Part shown: piece after piece, positions 1-6,006 of the stretch
Layout: each line of letters begins with the position of its first letter
Numbering within the stretch: position 1 is the first letter of the stretch
Source: Candidatus Colwelliibacteriota bacterium
GTDB lineage: Bacteria; Patescibacteriota; Minisyncoccia; UBA6257; Colwellbacteraceae
Direction of reading: 5' to 3'
Length of the DNA stretch: 9,053 nucleotides
Assembly (NCBI GenBank): GCA_028711965.1
Contig: JAQTRD010000013.1
Span: forward strand, 1 to 9,053
The notes under the pieces: generated by a model
The model's input: only the letters and a program-made list of their open reading frames with translations
Database searches by the model: none
What the model was told of the DNA's origin: nothing
Program-made: the position numbers and the translations under genes

Positions 1-1
1 A

Positions 2-1282
2 TTTATTTTTACCGGAAGCGAGATATATGGCGGACTGCAAAATGCATGGGACTTCGGTCCCCTCGGCGTCGAGTTGAAGAACAATATTAAGAATGCTTGG
101 TGGAAGAGGTTTGTTTCCGGTCGCGGAGATATGGCGGGCATAGAAGCGGCGCTTCTTATGAACACAAGAGTTTGGGAAGCTTCGGGGCATATCAGTAATT
201 TTTCCGACCCTTTAGTTGAGTGCGTTGAATGCCATCACCGCTTCAGATCAGATCAGTTGGAGAATGATAAATGTCCCGATTGCGGAGGAAAGTTTGCAGA
301 AGCTAAGCAGTTTAACCTAATGCTCAAGACCCATCTTGGGGCTACCGATGAAAAGGCGAGCGAAGTCTATTTTCGTCCTGAAACGGCGCAGGGAATGTTT
401 GTTAATTTCAAAAACATTATCGAGTCGACAAGGAAGAGGCTTCCCTTCGGAATAGCGCAAATCGGAAAAGCGTTTCGGAACGAAATCACTCCCGGAAACT
501 ATATTTTCCGTATGAGGGAGTTCGAGCAGATGGAAATAGAATATTTCATTCCCAAACCGGAGAGCGATGCCGATTGGGAAGAACATTTTGAAGACTGGCG
601 GAAGGAGATGCACTCTTGGATGAGTTATCTCGGAATAAAGCCTGATGAAGTCCACGAACTTGATGTCCCCAAAGAGGACCTGGCGCACTATTCGAAAAAA
701 ACAATCGACTTTGAATACGACTTTCCGTTTGGCAGAAAAGAACTGTATGGATTGGCTTACCGCACGGACTTTGATTTAAGGAATCATGGTGAAAAATCGG
801 GAGCGGATTTGAAATACAAGGATCCGGAAACGGGAGAGGAGTACTATCCGCACGTGATCGAGCCGACATTCGGCGTTGAACGTTCCGTTCTTGCCGCGAT
901 GTGCTCGGCATATACCGAAGAAGAGGCTCCTACCGCGGAAGAGGGCGAAACTGACATGCGTGTCGTTATGAAATTCCCCAAGTGGCTTTCGCCGGTAAAA
1001 GCAGCCGTTCTTCCTTTATCAAAAAAAGAAGAACTGTCTTCGGTCGCGAAAAAAATCGCCGACGATCTCCGTGGATCAATGACAACTGAATACGACGAGA
1101 CGCAGAGCATCGGAAAGAGATACAGGAGACAGGACGAGATAGGCACGCCTTATTGCGTTACTGTTGATTTCGATTCTCTTACTGATAAGAAAGTGACTGT
1201 CAGAGACAGGGATACTATGAAACAGGACAGGGTGGAGATAAGCGGACTTAAGGAATATCTTGTAAAGAATCTTGCCGAGTAA
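2..1282 (+). CDS. glyS: Glycyl-tRNA synthetase, dimeric class II type (5' end missing)
   Basis: Charges tRNA-Gly with glycine in the cytoplasm, using ATP. The frame is open from base 2 and its first codons already read FTGSEIYGGL, matching the family's conserved N-terminal region, so the true start lies left of the window and the TTG at 74 is internal. About 426 residues are visible. A zinc-knuckle-like Cys pair set (CxxC at 221-232, CxxC at 272-283) lies in the catalytic-domain insertion. FRPETAQG follows at 371-394. Class II motif 2 (FRNE...FRMREFEQME) spans 473-535 and motif 3 (EPTFGVERS) is near 860-886. The C-terminal part, from about base 1000, fits the anticodon-binding domain. This is the single-chain alpha-2 GlyRS, not the alpha2beta2 form. 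The stop is TAA. The next gene has its own putative promoter, so this probably ends a transcript, though no classic terminator is visible. Confidence 0.95.
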   Translation, partial: FIFTGSEIYGGLQNAWDFGPLGVELKNNIKNAWWKRFVSGRGDMAGIEAALLMNTRVWEASGHISNFSDPLVECVECHHRFRSDQLENDKCPDCGGKFAEAKQFNLMLKTHLGATDEKASEVYFRPETAQGMFVNFKNIIESTRKRLPFGIAQIGKAFRNEITPGNYIFRMREFEQMEIEYFIPKPESDADWEEHFEDWRKEMHSWMSYLGIKPDEVHELDVPKEDLAHYSKKTIDFEYDFPFGRKELYGLAYRTDFDLRNHGEKSGADLKYKDPETGEEYYPHVIEPTFGVERSVLAAMCSAYTEEEAPTAEEGETDMRVVMKFPKWLSPVKAAVLPLSKKEELSSVAKKIADDLRGSMTTEYDETQSIGKRYRRQDEIGTPYCVTVDFDSLTDKKVTVRDRDTMKQDRVEISGLKEYLVKNLAE

Positions 1283-1287
1283 AGCGA

Positions 1288-1312
1288 TCAATTTGCCGAA
1301 GAGGCAAATTGA
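1288..1312. repeat. Hairpin repeat, 10-bp perfect stem, GAAGA loop
   Basis: The arms TCAATTTGCC (1288-1297) and GGCAAATTGA (1303-1312) are perfectly complementary around a five-base loop. There is no T-run after the stem, so it is not a typical intrinsic terminator, although it sits just after glyS. The right arm overlaps the candidate -35 box of the next gene. A near-identical hairpin lies inside the prepilin gene at 5389-5411, with a compensatory T-A to C-G change in the stem, which points to a dispersed repeat family. Confidence 0.75.
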
Positions 1313-1338
1313 CACCTTGACAATAATCGGTCTATATT
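1309..1338 (+). promoter_or_regulatory. Candidate sigma-70 promoter of the M16 peptidase gene
   Basis: TTGACA at 1309-1314 is a perfect -35 consensus. An 18-bp spacer separates it from TATATT at 1333-1338, a good -10 box. Transcription would start about 7 bp later, at or next to the ATG at 1346, so the mRNA would be leaderless; no Shine-Dalgarno sequence precedes that ATG, which agrees. A second TTGACA at 1317-1322 is too close to this -10 to pair with it. Confidence 0.6.
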
Positions 1339-1345
1339 ATCGCCT

Positions 1346-2623
1346 ATGTCGCGAACATCCCATAAAAAGACTGTTTTTAAAAACGGAATCAAATATATCT
1401 ATATTCCCCAGCCGGAAAGCCTTGCGACTACGGTTTTAGTTCTCGTATCAACCGGATCGGAATACGAAACAAAAGATATCAACGGCATATCTCATTTTTT
1501 GGAACATCTTTGCTTTAAAGGAACGAAGAAGAGGCCGTCAAGCGACCTCATAGCCGGGGAACTCGACGCTTTGGGTGCGGAATATAATGCTTTTACCGGA
1601 AGCGAAATCACCGGTTATTACGCGAAAGCGGCCAATAAGAATTTCGAAAAAATATTGGACGTTGTAGCCGACCTGTACCTTAGTCCGATAGTGGACCAAA
1701 AAGAGATGGATAAGGAACGAGGAGTCATCATCGAGGAAATAAATATGTATGAGGATCTTCCGATGGAAAAAGTTCGCGAAAATTTCAGCGCTCTTCTTTA
1801 TGGCGACCAGCCTGCCGGATGGTCTGTCGCGGGAAGAAAGGATGTAATTAAGAATCTAAATAGAGAAGACATACTTGATTACCGTAACAAGCATTATGTC
1901 GCTAAGAAGACAACTGTTGTCGTAGCGGGAGGAGTTGATGATCCCGAACGCCTTATTGAAGAAAAGTTTGCGTCAATCGGCGCGGGAGAAAGAATCGCCA
2001 AGGTGCCCACCAAAGAAGAGCAAGATGCTCCCCGGGTTCATATCCAATCAAAAGAAACCGATCAGACGCATCTTATAATCGGCGTGAGAGCCTTCGGTAT
2101 ACATGATCCGAGGAGGCATATTCTTATGGTTTTATCCGATATTCTTGGAGGTTCAATGTCTTCACGCTTGTTTAAAAAAGTGCGTGAGGAAATGGGTGCT
2201 GCGTATTATATCAGGAGTTCCGCCGATCTCGGATCGGATGCGGGGATGCTTACCATATCGACGGGAATAGATAAGAACAGGGTTGAAGAAATTATTGCGG
2301 CAATACTGGGAGAAATGAGAAAAATTTCTTCGGAAGAAGTTTCTGAAGCGGAGCTGAATAAGTCAAAAGAGCATATTTCTGGCAAACTGATACTGCAGCT
2401 TGAAACATCCGATGAAGTAGCCGGTTATTACGGAGGCGAAGAGGCGGTTTCCGGAAAAACTCATTCTCCCGAAGAAGTGTTGGAAAACATCAAAAGAGTT
2501 AAGGCATCTGACATAAAGACGCTCGCCGAAGAATTGATGAGGAACGAAAAGCTGAATATGGCCGTTATCGGTCAGATAGGAAGTGAAGAAGGAGAGGGAA
2601 TAAAGAAGATATTCCGTCTTTAG
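1346..2623 (+). CDS. M16-family zinc metallopeptidase (processing peptidase-like)
   Basis: A 425-residue protein of the pitrilysin/mitochondrial processing peptidase family, which cleaves peptides inside a clam-shaped chamber. The inverted zinc motif HFLEH is at residues 50-54. Glu131, in EEINMYEDLP, sits exactly where the family rule HxxEHx76E expects the third zinc ligand, so the enzyme should be active. GxxxNAFTGSEIT (residues about 77-89) matches the conserved stretch after the motif. The second half contains GGSMSSRLFKKVREEMGAAY (about residues 269-288), the usual C-terminal substrate-binding segment. The length fits a single-chain bacterial M16B-like enzyme, which usually works as a dimer. 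No signal peptide is evident, so I infer a cytoplasmic location. The start has no Shine-Dalgarno sequence but lies directly after a strong promoter, favouring leaderless translation. The substrate cannot be told from sequence. Confidence 0.92.
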   Translation: MSRTSHKKTVFKNGIKYIYIPQPESLATTVLVLVSTGSEYETKDINGISHFLEHLCFKGTKKRPSSDLIAGELDALGAEYNAFTGSEITGYYAKAANKNFEKILDVVADLYLSPIVDQKEMDKERGVIIEEINMYEDLPMEKVRENFSALLYGDQPAGWSVAGRKDVIKNLNREDILDYRNKHYVAKKTTVVVAGGVDDPERLIEEKFASIGAGERIAKVPTKEEQDAPRVHIQSKETDQTHLIIGVRAFGIHDPRRHILMVLSDILGGSMSSRLFKKVREEMGAAYYIRSSADLGSDAGMLTISTGIDKNRVEEIIAAILGEMRKISSEEVSEAELNKSKEHISGKLILQLETSDEVAGYYGGEEAVSGKTHSPEEVLENIKRVKASDIKTLAEELMRNEKLNMAVIGQIGSEEGEGIKKIFRL

Positions 2624-2639
2624 CATTTGAAACGCCCCT

Positions 2640-2715
2640 TTCCGTCATTCCGACGGAAGCCGAAGCCGCCTTATTGGCGGAGTTGTTTCACGTTTCCCGC
2701 GGAGCCGTTGGCTCC
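2640..2715. repeat. Cluster of three small hairpins in the 185-bp gap after the M16 gene
   Basis: Three inverted repeats follow each other: TTCCGTC/GACGGAA (2640-2658, loop ATTCC), CCGCC/GGCGG (2666-2680, loop TTATT) and GGAGCC/GGCTCC (2701-2715, loop GTT). None is followed by a T-run, so termination is possible but not clearly indicated. The middle one resembles the TCCGCC/GGCGGA hairpin inside the prepilin gene (5371-5387), suggesting the same repeat family. The rest of the gap, up to the next start at 2809, holds a candidate promoter; I see no gene in it. Confidence 0.6.
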
Positions 2716-2769
2716 TCCAACATACCCCATAAGCGAAGCGATCAAGTATCTCGTACTAAGATTTATCAT

Positions 2770-2798
2770 TTGGTTATTGGGATTTTCTGATATATCAT
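2770..2798 (+). promoter_or_regulatory. Weak candidate promoter of the AI-2E/metG/prepilin/tatD group
   Basis: TTGGTT (2770-2775) and TATCAT (2793-2798) are spaced by 17 bp. The -10 matches consensus in five of six bases, the -35 in only three. The region is AT-rich and lies 10 bp before the ATG at 2809, which has no Shine-Dalgarno sequence, so the transcript would have almost no leader. Several overlapping TATATC/CATATC words make the exact -10 uncertain. Confidence 0.35.
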
Positions 2799-2808
2799 AT
2801 CAATATAA

Positions 2809-3861
2809 ATGGCCAAAATGGAGTTAGAAGTGAGCTGGAACACCCTTTGGAGGATTTTTGCTGTCTTGATATTCACAACTGCGGCTTTTTTTGCGCGGGA
2901 CGCCATTGTCGCGCTGTTTCTTGCTATTATCATATCTTCGGCGCTCGACGGACCAGTGGCTTTCTTGAATAAAAAGTTTAAGATTCCGCGAATCTTGGGG
3001 ACTGCTTCGATTTTTGCCGTTACTCTTGCCTTCATAGCCTTAGTCCTCTACATAATAGTTCCGGTCGTATCCCTTGAAATATCGTCGTTGGCGATTCTTC
3101 TGTCCGGCACTACGGCCGGATCCATATTCAGTGACATTTCGTCGGTAGTGAATACCGGCGTAAGCCAGTTCTCTTTGAATACCATAAGTCAGTTTGCAGA
3201 GACGGTCTTTAACGGCGCCTCTCCTGTTTTTGCGACAATTGGCAATATAATCGGAGGGATTGCTTTCGGCTTTTCCGTTCTCGTGATCTCCTTCTACCTT
3301 ACTCTCACGAATGACGGAGTTGGAAGATTTCTCCGGGCTGTTCTTCCGGAAAAATATGAAAACACCATCATCGCGCTTTTTTATAAATCCAAAGTCAAAG
3401 TTGCGAGGTGGCTTCAGGCCCAGCTGCTTCTCTCGATTGTCGTCGGCGTTCTTGTCTCCGGCGGACTTTGGTTCTTAGGAGTGAAGTACAGCTTAGTTAT
3501 TGGTCTTCTTGCCGCTCTCTTTGAGATAATGCCGATTGTGGGACCCATATTTTCGGGAACAGTGGGAACACTCATTGCGCTCTCCGATTCATTCACCTTG
3601 GGAATATACACAATGATTCTTTTTGTGGCTATCCAACAGCTTGAAAACCACATCCTTGTCCCTCTGTTTATGAAAAAAGTCGTTGATATCCATCCTGTTG
3701 TCGCGCTTTTTAGTCTGCTTGCGGGATATCAGATTCTGGGCATTGTGGGGATGATTATATCCGTTCCGATAGCTGTTGTTGTCCAGACAGTAATTGAGGC
3801 AAGAATAGAGAGAAGGAAGCTTAATGGCGGCACTGTCAAAAAATATGAATCCGAAAAATAA
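2809..3861 (+). CDS. AI-2E family transporter (DUF20/PerM-like membrane protein)
   Basis: A 350-residue polytopic inner-membrane protein of the AI-2E/PerM family. Some family members export autoinducer-2 or take part in sodium/proton exchange, but the role of most is unknown, so the substrate cannot be assigned. Hydrophobic segments lie near residues 13-28, 31-46, 62-86, 148-166, 204-224, 227-247, 264-279 and 296-326. The hydrophilic stretch between the third and fourth (about 88-145) is typical of the family. Family signatures are FEIMPIVGPI (238-247), QQLENHILVP (276-285) and DIHPVVALFSLLAG followed by GIVGMIISVP (293-320). The tail is charged and Lys/Arg-rich. The start at 2809 has no Shine-Dalgarno sequence; ATG at 2818 is an alternative. 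The last 38 bp overlap the start of metG, implying co-transcription and coupled translation. Confidence 0.9.
   Translation: MAKMELEVSWNTLWRIFAVLIFTTAAFFARDAIVALFLAIIISSALDGPVAFLNKKFKIPRILGTASIFAVTLAFIALVLYIIVPVVSLEISSLAILLSGTTAGSIFSDISSVVNTGVSQFSLNTISQFAETVFNGASPVFATIGNIIGGIAFGFSVLVISFYLTLTNDGVGRFLRAVLPEKYENTIIALFYKSKVKVARWLQAQLLLSIVVGVLVSGGLWFLGVKYSLVIGLLAALFEIMPIVGPIFSGTVGTLIALSDSFTLGIYTMILFVAIQQLENHILVPLFMKKVVDIHPVVALFSLLAGYQILGIVGMIISVPIAVVVQTVIEARIERRKLNGGTVKKYESEK
3813..3817 (+). promoter_or_regulatory. Shine-Dalgarno site that decides the metG start
   Basis: AAGGA lies six bases before the ATG at 3824, inside the end of the AI-2E gene. The later in-frame ATG at 3845 has no such site, so 3824 is preferred even though it adds a lysine-rich tail to MetRS. 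It is the clearest ribosome binding site among the complete gene starts here. Confidence 0.65.
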
Positions 3862-5323
3862 AAAACCTGCAAAAAAAACAGCGGGAAAGAAAAAGTTTTT
3901 CATAACGACAGCCATACCATATGCCAACGCGGCTCCTCATATCGGGCACGCGCTTGAAGTCATCCAGGCGGACGTGATTGCGAGACGGGCGCGACAGGAA
4001 GGAAAAAAGGTCTTTTTTCTCACGGGGACCGACGAACACGGAGACAAAGTAAGCAGGATGGCGATGCAATCCGGCGTTGCCGCGAAGGTTTTTGTTAATG
4101 AAATATCCAAGAAATTCAAAGAGTTTAAGAAGACGCTTGGAATATCTTATGACGATTTTATAAGGACAACCGACAAGAAGAAGCATTGGCCGGGAGCTTA
4201 TAAGCTGTTTAGCGAGCTTCAAAAGAAGGGAGATATATACGAAAAAGAGTACGAGGGATTATACTGCGTCGGTTGCGAGAAGTTCATAACCGAGAAAGAT
4301 TTAGAAGACGGGGAGTGTCCCTTGCATAAAAAGACGCCCGAGAAAGTATCGGAGAAGAATCTTTTCTTCCGGCTTTCCAGATATGAGTCAAAGATAAGGT
4401 CGGCTATAAACTCGGGGAAGGTAAAAATTTTACCCGAGGAGAGAAAAAACGAAGTGTTAGCCTTTTTGGATGAAGGGCTGGAAGACGTGAGTTTTACCCG
4501 TTCAAGAAAGAATGTTCCTTGGGGGATTCCGGTTAAAGGAACTGATCAGGTAATGTATGTCTGGTGCGACGGCCTCGCGAACTATATCTCGGCTATCGGA
4601 TACGGACGGGACAAGAAGATGTTTGAAAAGTGGTGGCCGGCCGACGTGCAGCTTGTCGGCAAGGATATTTTCAGGTTCCATGGCGTATACTGGCTCGCTA
4701 TGCTTATGTCAGCCGGACTGCCTCTGCCTAAGAAACTTTTTATTCACGGGTTTATAACGGTTAACGGGCAAAAAATGTCCAAAACGATCGGCAATGTTAT
4801 AAAGCCGGATGAGGCTGTTTCGAAATACGGACGGGATCCTCTCCGGTACTACTTTCTGCGAGAGATACCTTCTGACGGAGACGGGGACTTCAGCTTTGAA
4901 AAACTGGCTACGCGGTATAACGATGATCTGGCTAAGGGCTTGGGAAACTTCGCTTCACGCATTCTCAATATGGTGGACGGGATGGTTTTTCCCGATAAGC
5001 TGACAGTATCGAAAGAAGTAAGGGAAGAAATAAAGAGGGCGAGAGCCAGAGTCCAAAAACATTTTGACGAATTTCGTCTCAATGACGCTCTTGCCGCAAT
5101 ATTCGATCTCATTAAATTCGGCGATACCTATATTAATAGGACAAAACCATGGGAAAATAAGAACACGAAGACAATATCCGATTTGGTTGCGATGTTGCGT
5201 GATGTCGTTTTTCTCATTGAGCCGTTTATGCCGGAAACTTCAAAAAAGATATTGTCTTCACTTCCGGTAAAGAACGGAAAATTAAGACCAAAAAAAATAA
5301 AACCGCTTTTTCCAAGAATATGA
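3824..5323 (+). CDS. metG: Methionyl-tRNA synthetase
   Basis: Attaches methionine to both initiator and elongator tRNA-Met in the cytoplasm. The 499-residue protein has the class I HIGH motif at residues 39-42 (within ANAAPHIGHAL), the LTGTDEHG stretch at 66-73, and KMSKT at 317-321 in place of KMSKS. A single zinc knuckle is formed by C148, C151, C165 and H168 (CVGC...CPLH). WCDGLANYISA (247-257) and GKDIFRFH (279-286) are typical of the family. The helical anticodon-binding domain fills about residues 355-480, and there is no C-terminal EMAP/Trbp111-like tRNA-binding domain. A lysine-rich stretch of about 24 residues precedes the usual start of the fold. The gene begins inside the AI-2E gene and ends in an ATGA overlap with the prepilin gene. 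MetG next to TatD is a common bacterial neighbourhood; here one gene separates them. Confidence 0.95.
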   Translation: MAALSKNMNPKNKKPAKKTAGKKKFFITTAIPYANAAPHIGHALEVIQADVIARRARQEGKKVFFLTGTDEHGDKVSRMAMQSGVAAKVFVNEISKKFKEFKKTLGISYDDFIRTTDKKKHWPGAYKLFSELQKKGDIYEKEYEGLYCVGCEKFITEKDLEDGECPLHKKTPEKVSEKNLFFRLSRYESKIRSAINSGKVKILPEERKNEVLAFLDEGLEDVSFTRSRKNVPWGIPVKGTDQVMYVWCDGLANYISAIGYGRDKKMFEKWWPADVQLVGKDIFRFHGVYWLAMLMSAGLPLPKKLFIHGFITVNGQKMSKTIGNVIKPDEAVSKYGRDPLRYYFLREIPSDGDGDFSFEKLATRYNDDLAKGLGNFASRILNMVDGMVFPDKLTVSKEVREEIKRARARVQKHFDEFRLNDALAAIFDLIKFGDTYINRTKPWENKNTKTISDLVAMLRDVVFLIEPFMPETSKKILSSLPVKNGKLRPKKIKPLFPRI

Positions 5324-5997
5324 TCAATTTTTTTAAAAATTCCAAATTTTGGAAATTTATTGGAAATTGGTCCGCCTCTTCGGCGGATCAATCTGCCGAT
5401 GAGGCAGATTGGAAATTGGAATTTGGAAATTATGATGATGGGTTCACGATCGCTGAGCTTGCGATAGTCGTCGCTATTATTGCGGCGCTGACCGGAGCAG
5501 TTCTCATTATATTGAATCCTGTTGAGTATATCGGACAAGGGAGAGATACTAAAAGAATTGGCGATATGGATGAATTAAATACTGCCGTGGGTCTTTATGC
5601 ATCGGTTGTAAGGGGTTCTAAAGGAACGGCCAATAAGGTTTATATATCCATTCCTGACTCAAACGTCGATTGTTCCGGAATAAACGGCTTGCCGGCTTTG
5701 AATATTGGATGGTCTTATTCTTGTGTTACGGAAGAAAATTATAAAGAGACTGGCGGATCAGGATGGCTTCCTGTGAATCTTAATGCGCTTCCCGGAGGGT
5801 CAACGGTACAGCCCCTTCCGGTTGACCCGGAGAACGATGCCGCGCTCGGATACTATGCGTATATGGTATCCGCGAGCGGCTATAAATTAATGGCCCCGAT
5901 ATCATCCGCAAAGTTTGGAAGCAAGGCCCAAACGGACGGAGGCGTTTCTTCCGGATGGTACGAAGTCGGATCTGACTTGAGTATAAGCGCCTTTTAA
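5320..5997 (+). CDS. Type IV prepilin-like protein (pseudopilin)
   Basis: A 225-residue protein with a class III (type IV prepilin) signal. The predicted cleavage is after G41, leaving F42 as the first mature residue and E46 as the conserved Glu+5. The hydrophobic helix runs to about residue 65 (FTIAELAIVVAIIAALTG and onward) and is followed by a charged amphipathic stretch (GRDTKRIGDMDELNTAVGLY). The globular part has two cysteines (C118, C135) that could form a disulfide, then a W-P-V...LP-V-DP-N...YY-Y...DGG...YEVG-D-L pattern that I associate with CPR prepilins. It would be processed by a PilD-type peptidase and sit in the membrane or a pilus. The 40-residue leader is long and largely encoded by hairpin repeats. 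An in-frame TTG at 5416 would give a more usual 9-residue leader, so the start is uncertain. The ATGA overlap with metG implies coupled expression. Confidence 0.85.
   Translation: MINFFKNSKFWKFIGNWSASSADQSADEADWKLEFGNYDDGFTIAELAIVVAIIAALTGAVLIILNPVEYIGQGRDTKRIGDMDELNTAVGLYASVVRGSKGTANKVYISIPDSNVDCSGINGLPALNIGWSYSCVTEENYKETGGSGWLPVNLNALPGGSTVQPLPVDPENDAALGYYAYMVSASGYKLMAPISSAKFGSKAQTDGGVSSGWYEVGSDLSISAF
5338..5430. repeat. Repeat cluster encoding the prepilin leader: two hairpins between direct repeats
   Basis: The first hairpin is TCCGCC/GGCGGA (5371-5387, loop TCTTC). The second is CAATCTGCC/GGCAGATTG (5389-5411, loop GATGA), close to the hairpin at 1288-1312. The pair is flanked by two exact copies of the 12-mer ATTGGAAATTGG (5359-5370 and 5408-5419); the right copy overlaps the second hairpin's arm. 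Around them are more GGAAATT-type words and a near-perfect palindrome, TTCCAAA-T-TTTGGAA, at about 5339-5353. All of it lies within the open frame, before the prepilin cleavage site at 5440-5445. Confidence 0.7.
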
Positions 5998-6006
5998 TAT
6001 CCAAGG

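Noticed and set aside
74..76. TTG at 74 as the glyS start
   Set aside because: Codons 2-73 in the same frame already encode conserved GlyRS sequence, so the gene begins outside the window.
546..911. Minus-strand open frames inside glyS
   Set aside because: They lie opposite conserved GlyRS motifs and have low-complexity, non-protein-like composition.
1288..1312. Intrinsic terminator of glyS
   Set aside because: The stem is good but there is no T-run after it on the + strand, and the arm overlaps a strong -35 box.
2627..2827. Small + strand open frame of 66 codons between the M16 and AI-2E genes
   Set aside because: It runs through the hairpin cluster and the candidate promoter, has no start signal, shows no family features and overlaps the next gene's start. 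Most likely chance.
3845..3847. ATG at 3845 as the metG start
   Set aside because: It lacks a Shine-Dalgarno site, whereas ATG 3824 has AAGGA at good spacing. It remains a minor alternative.
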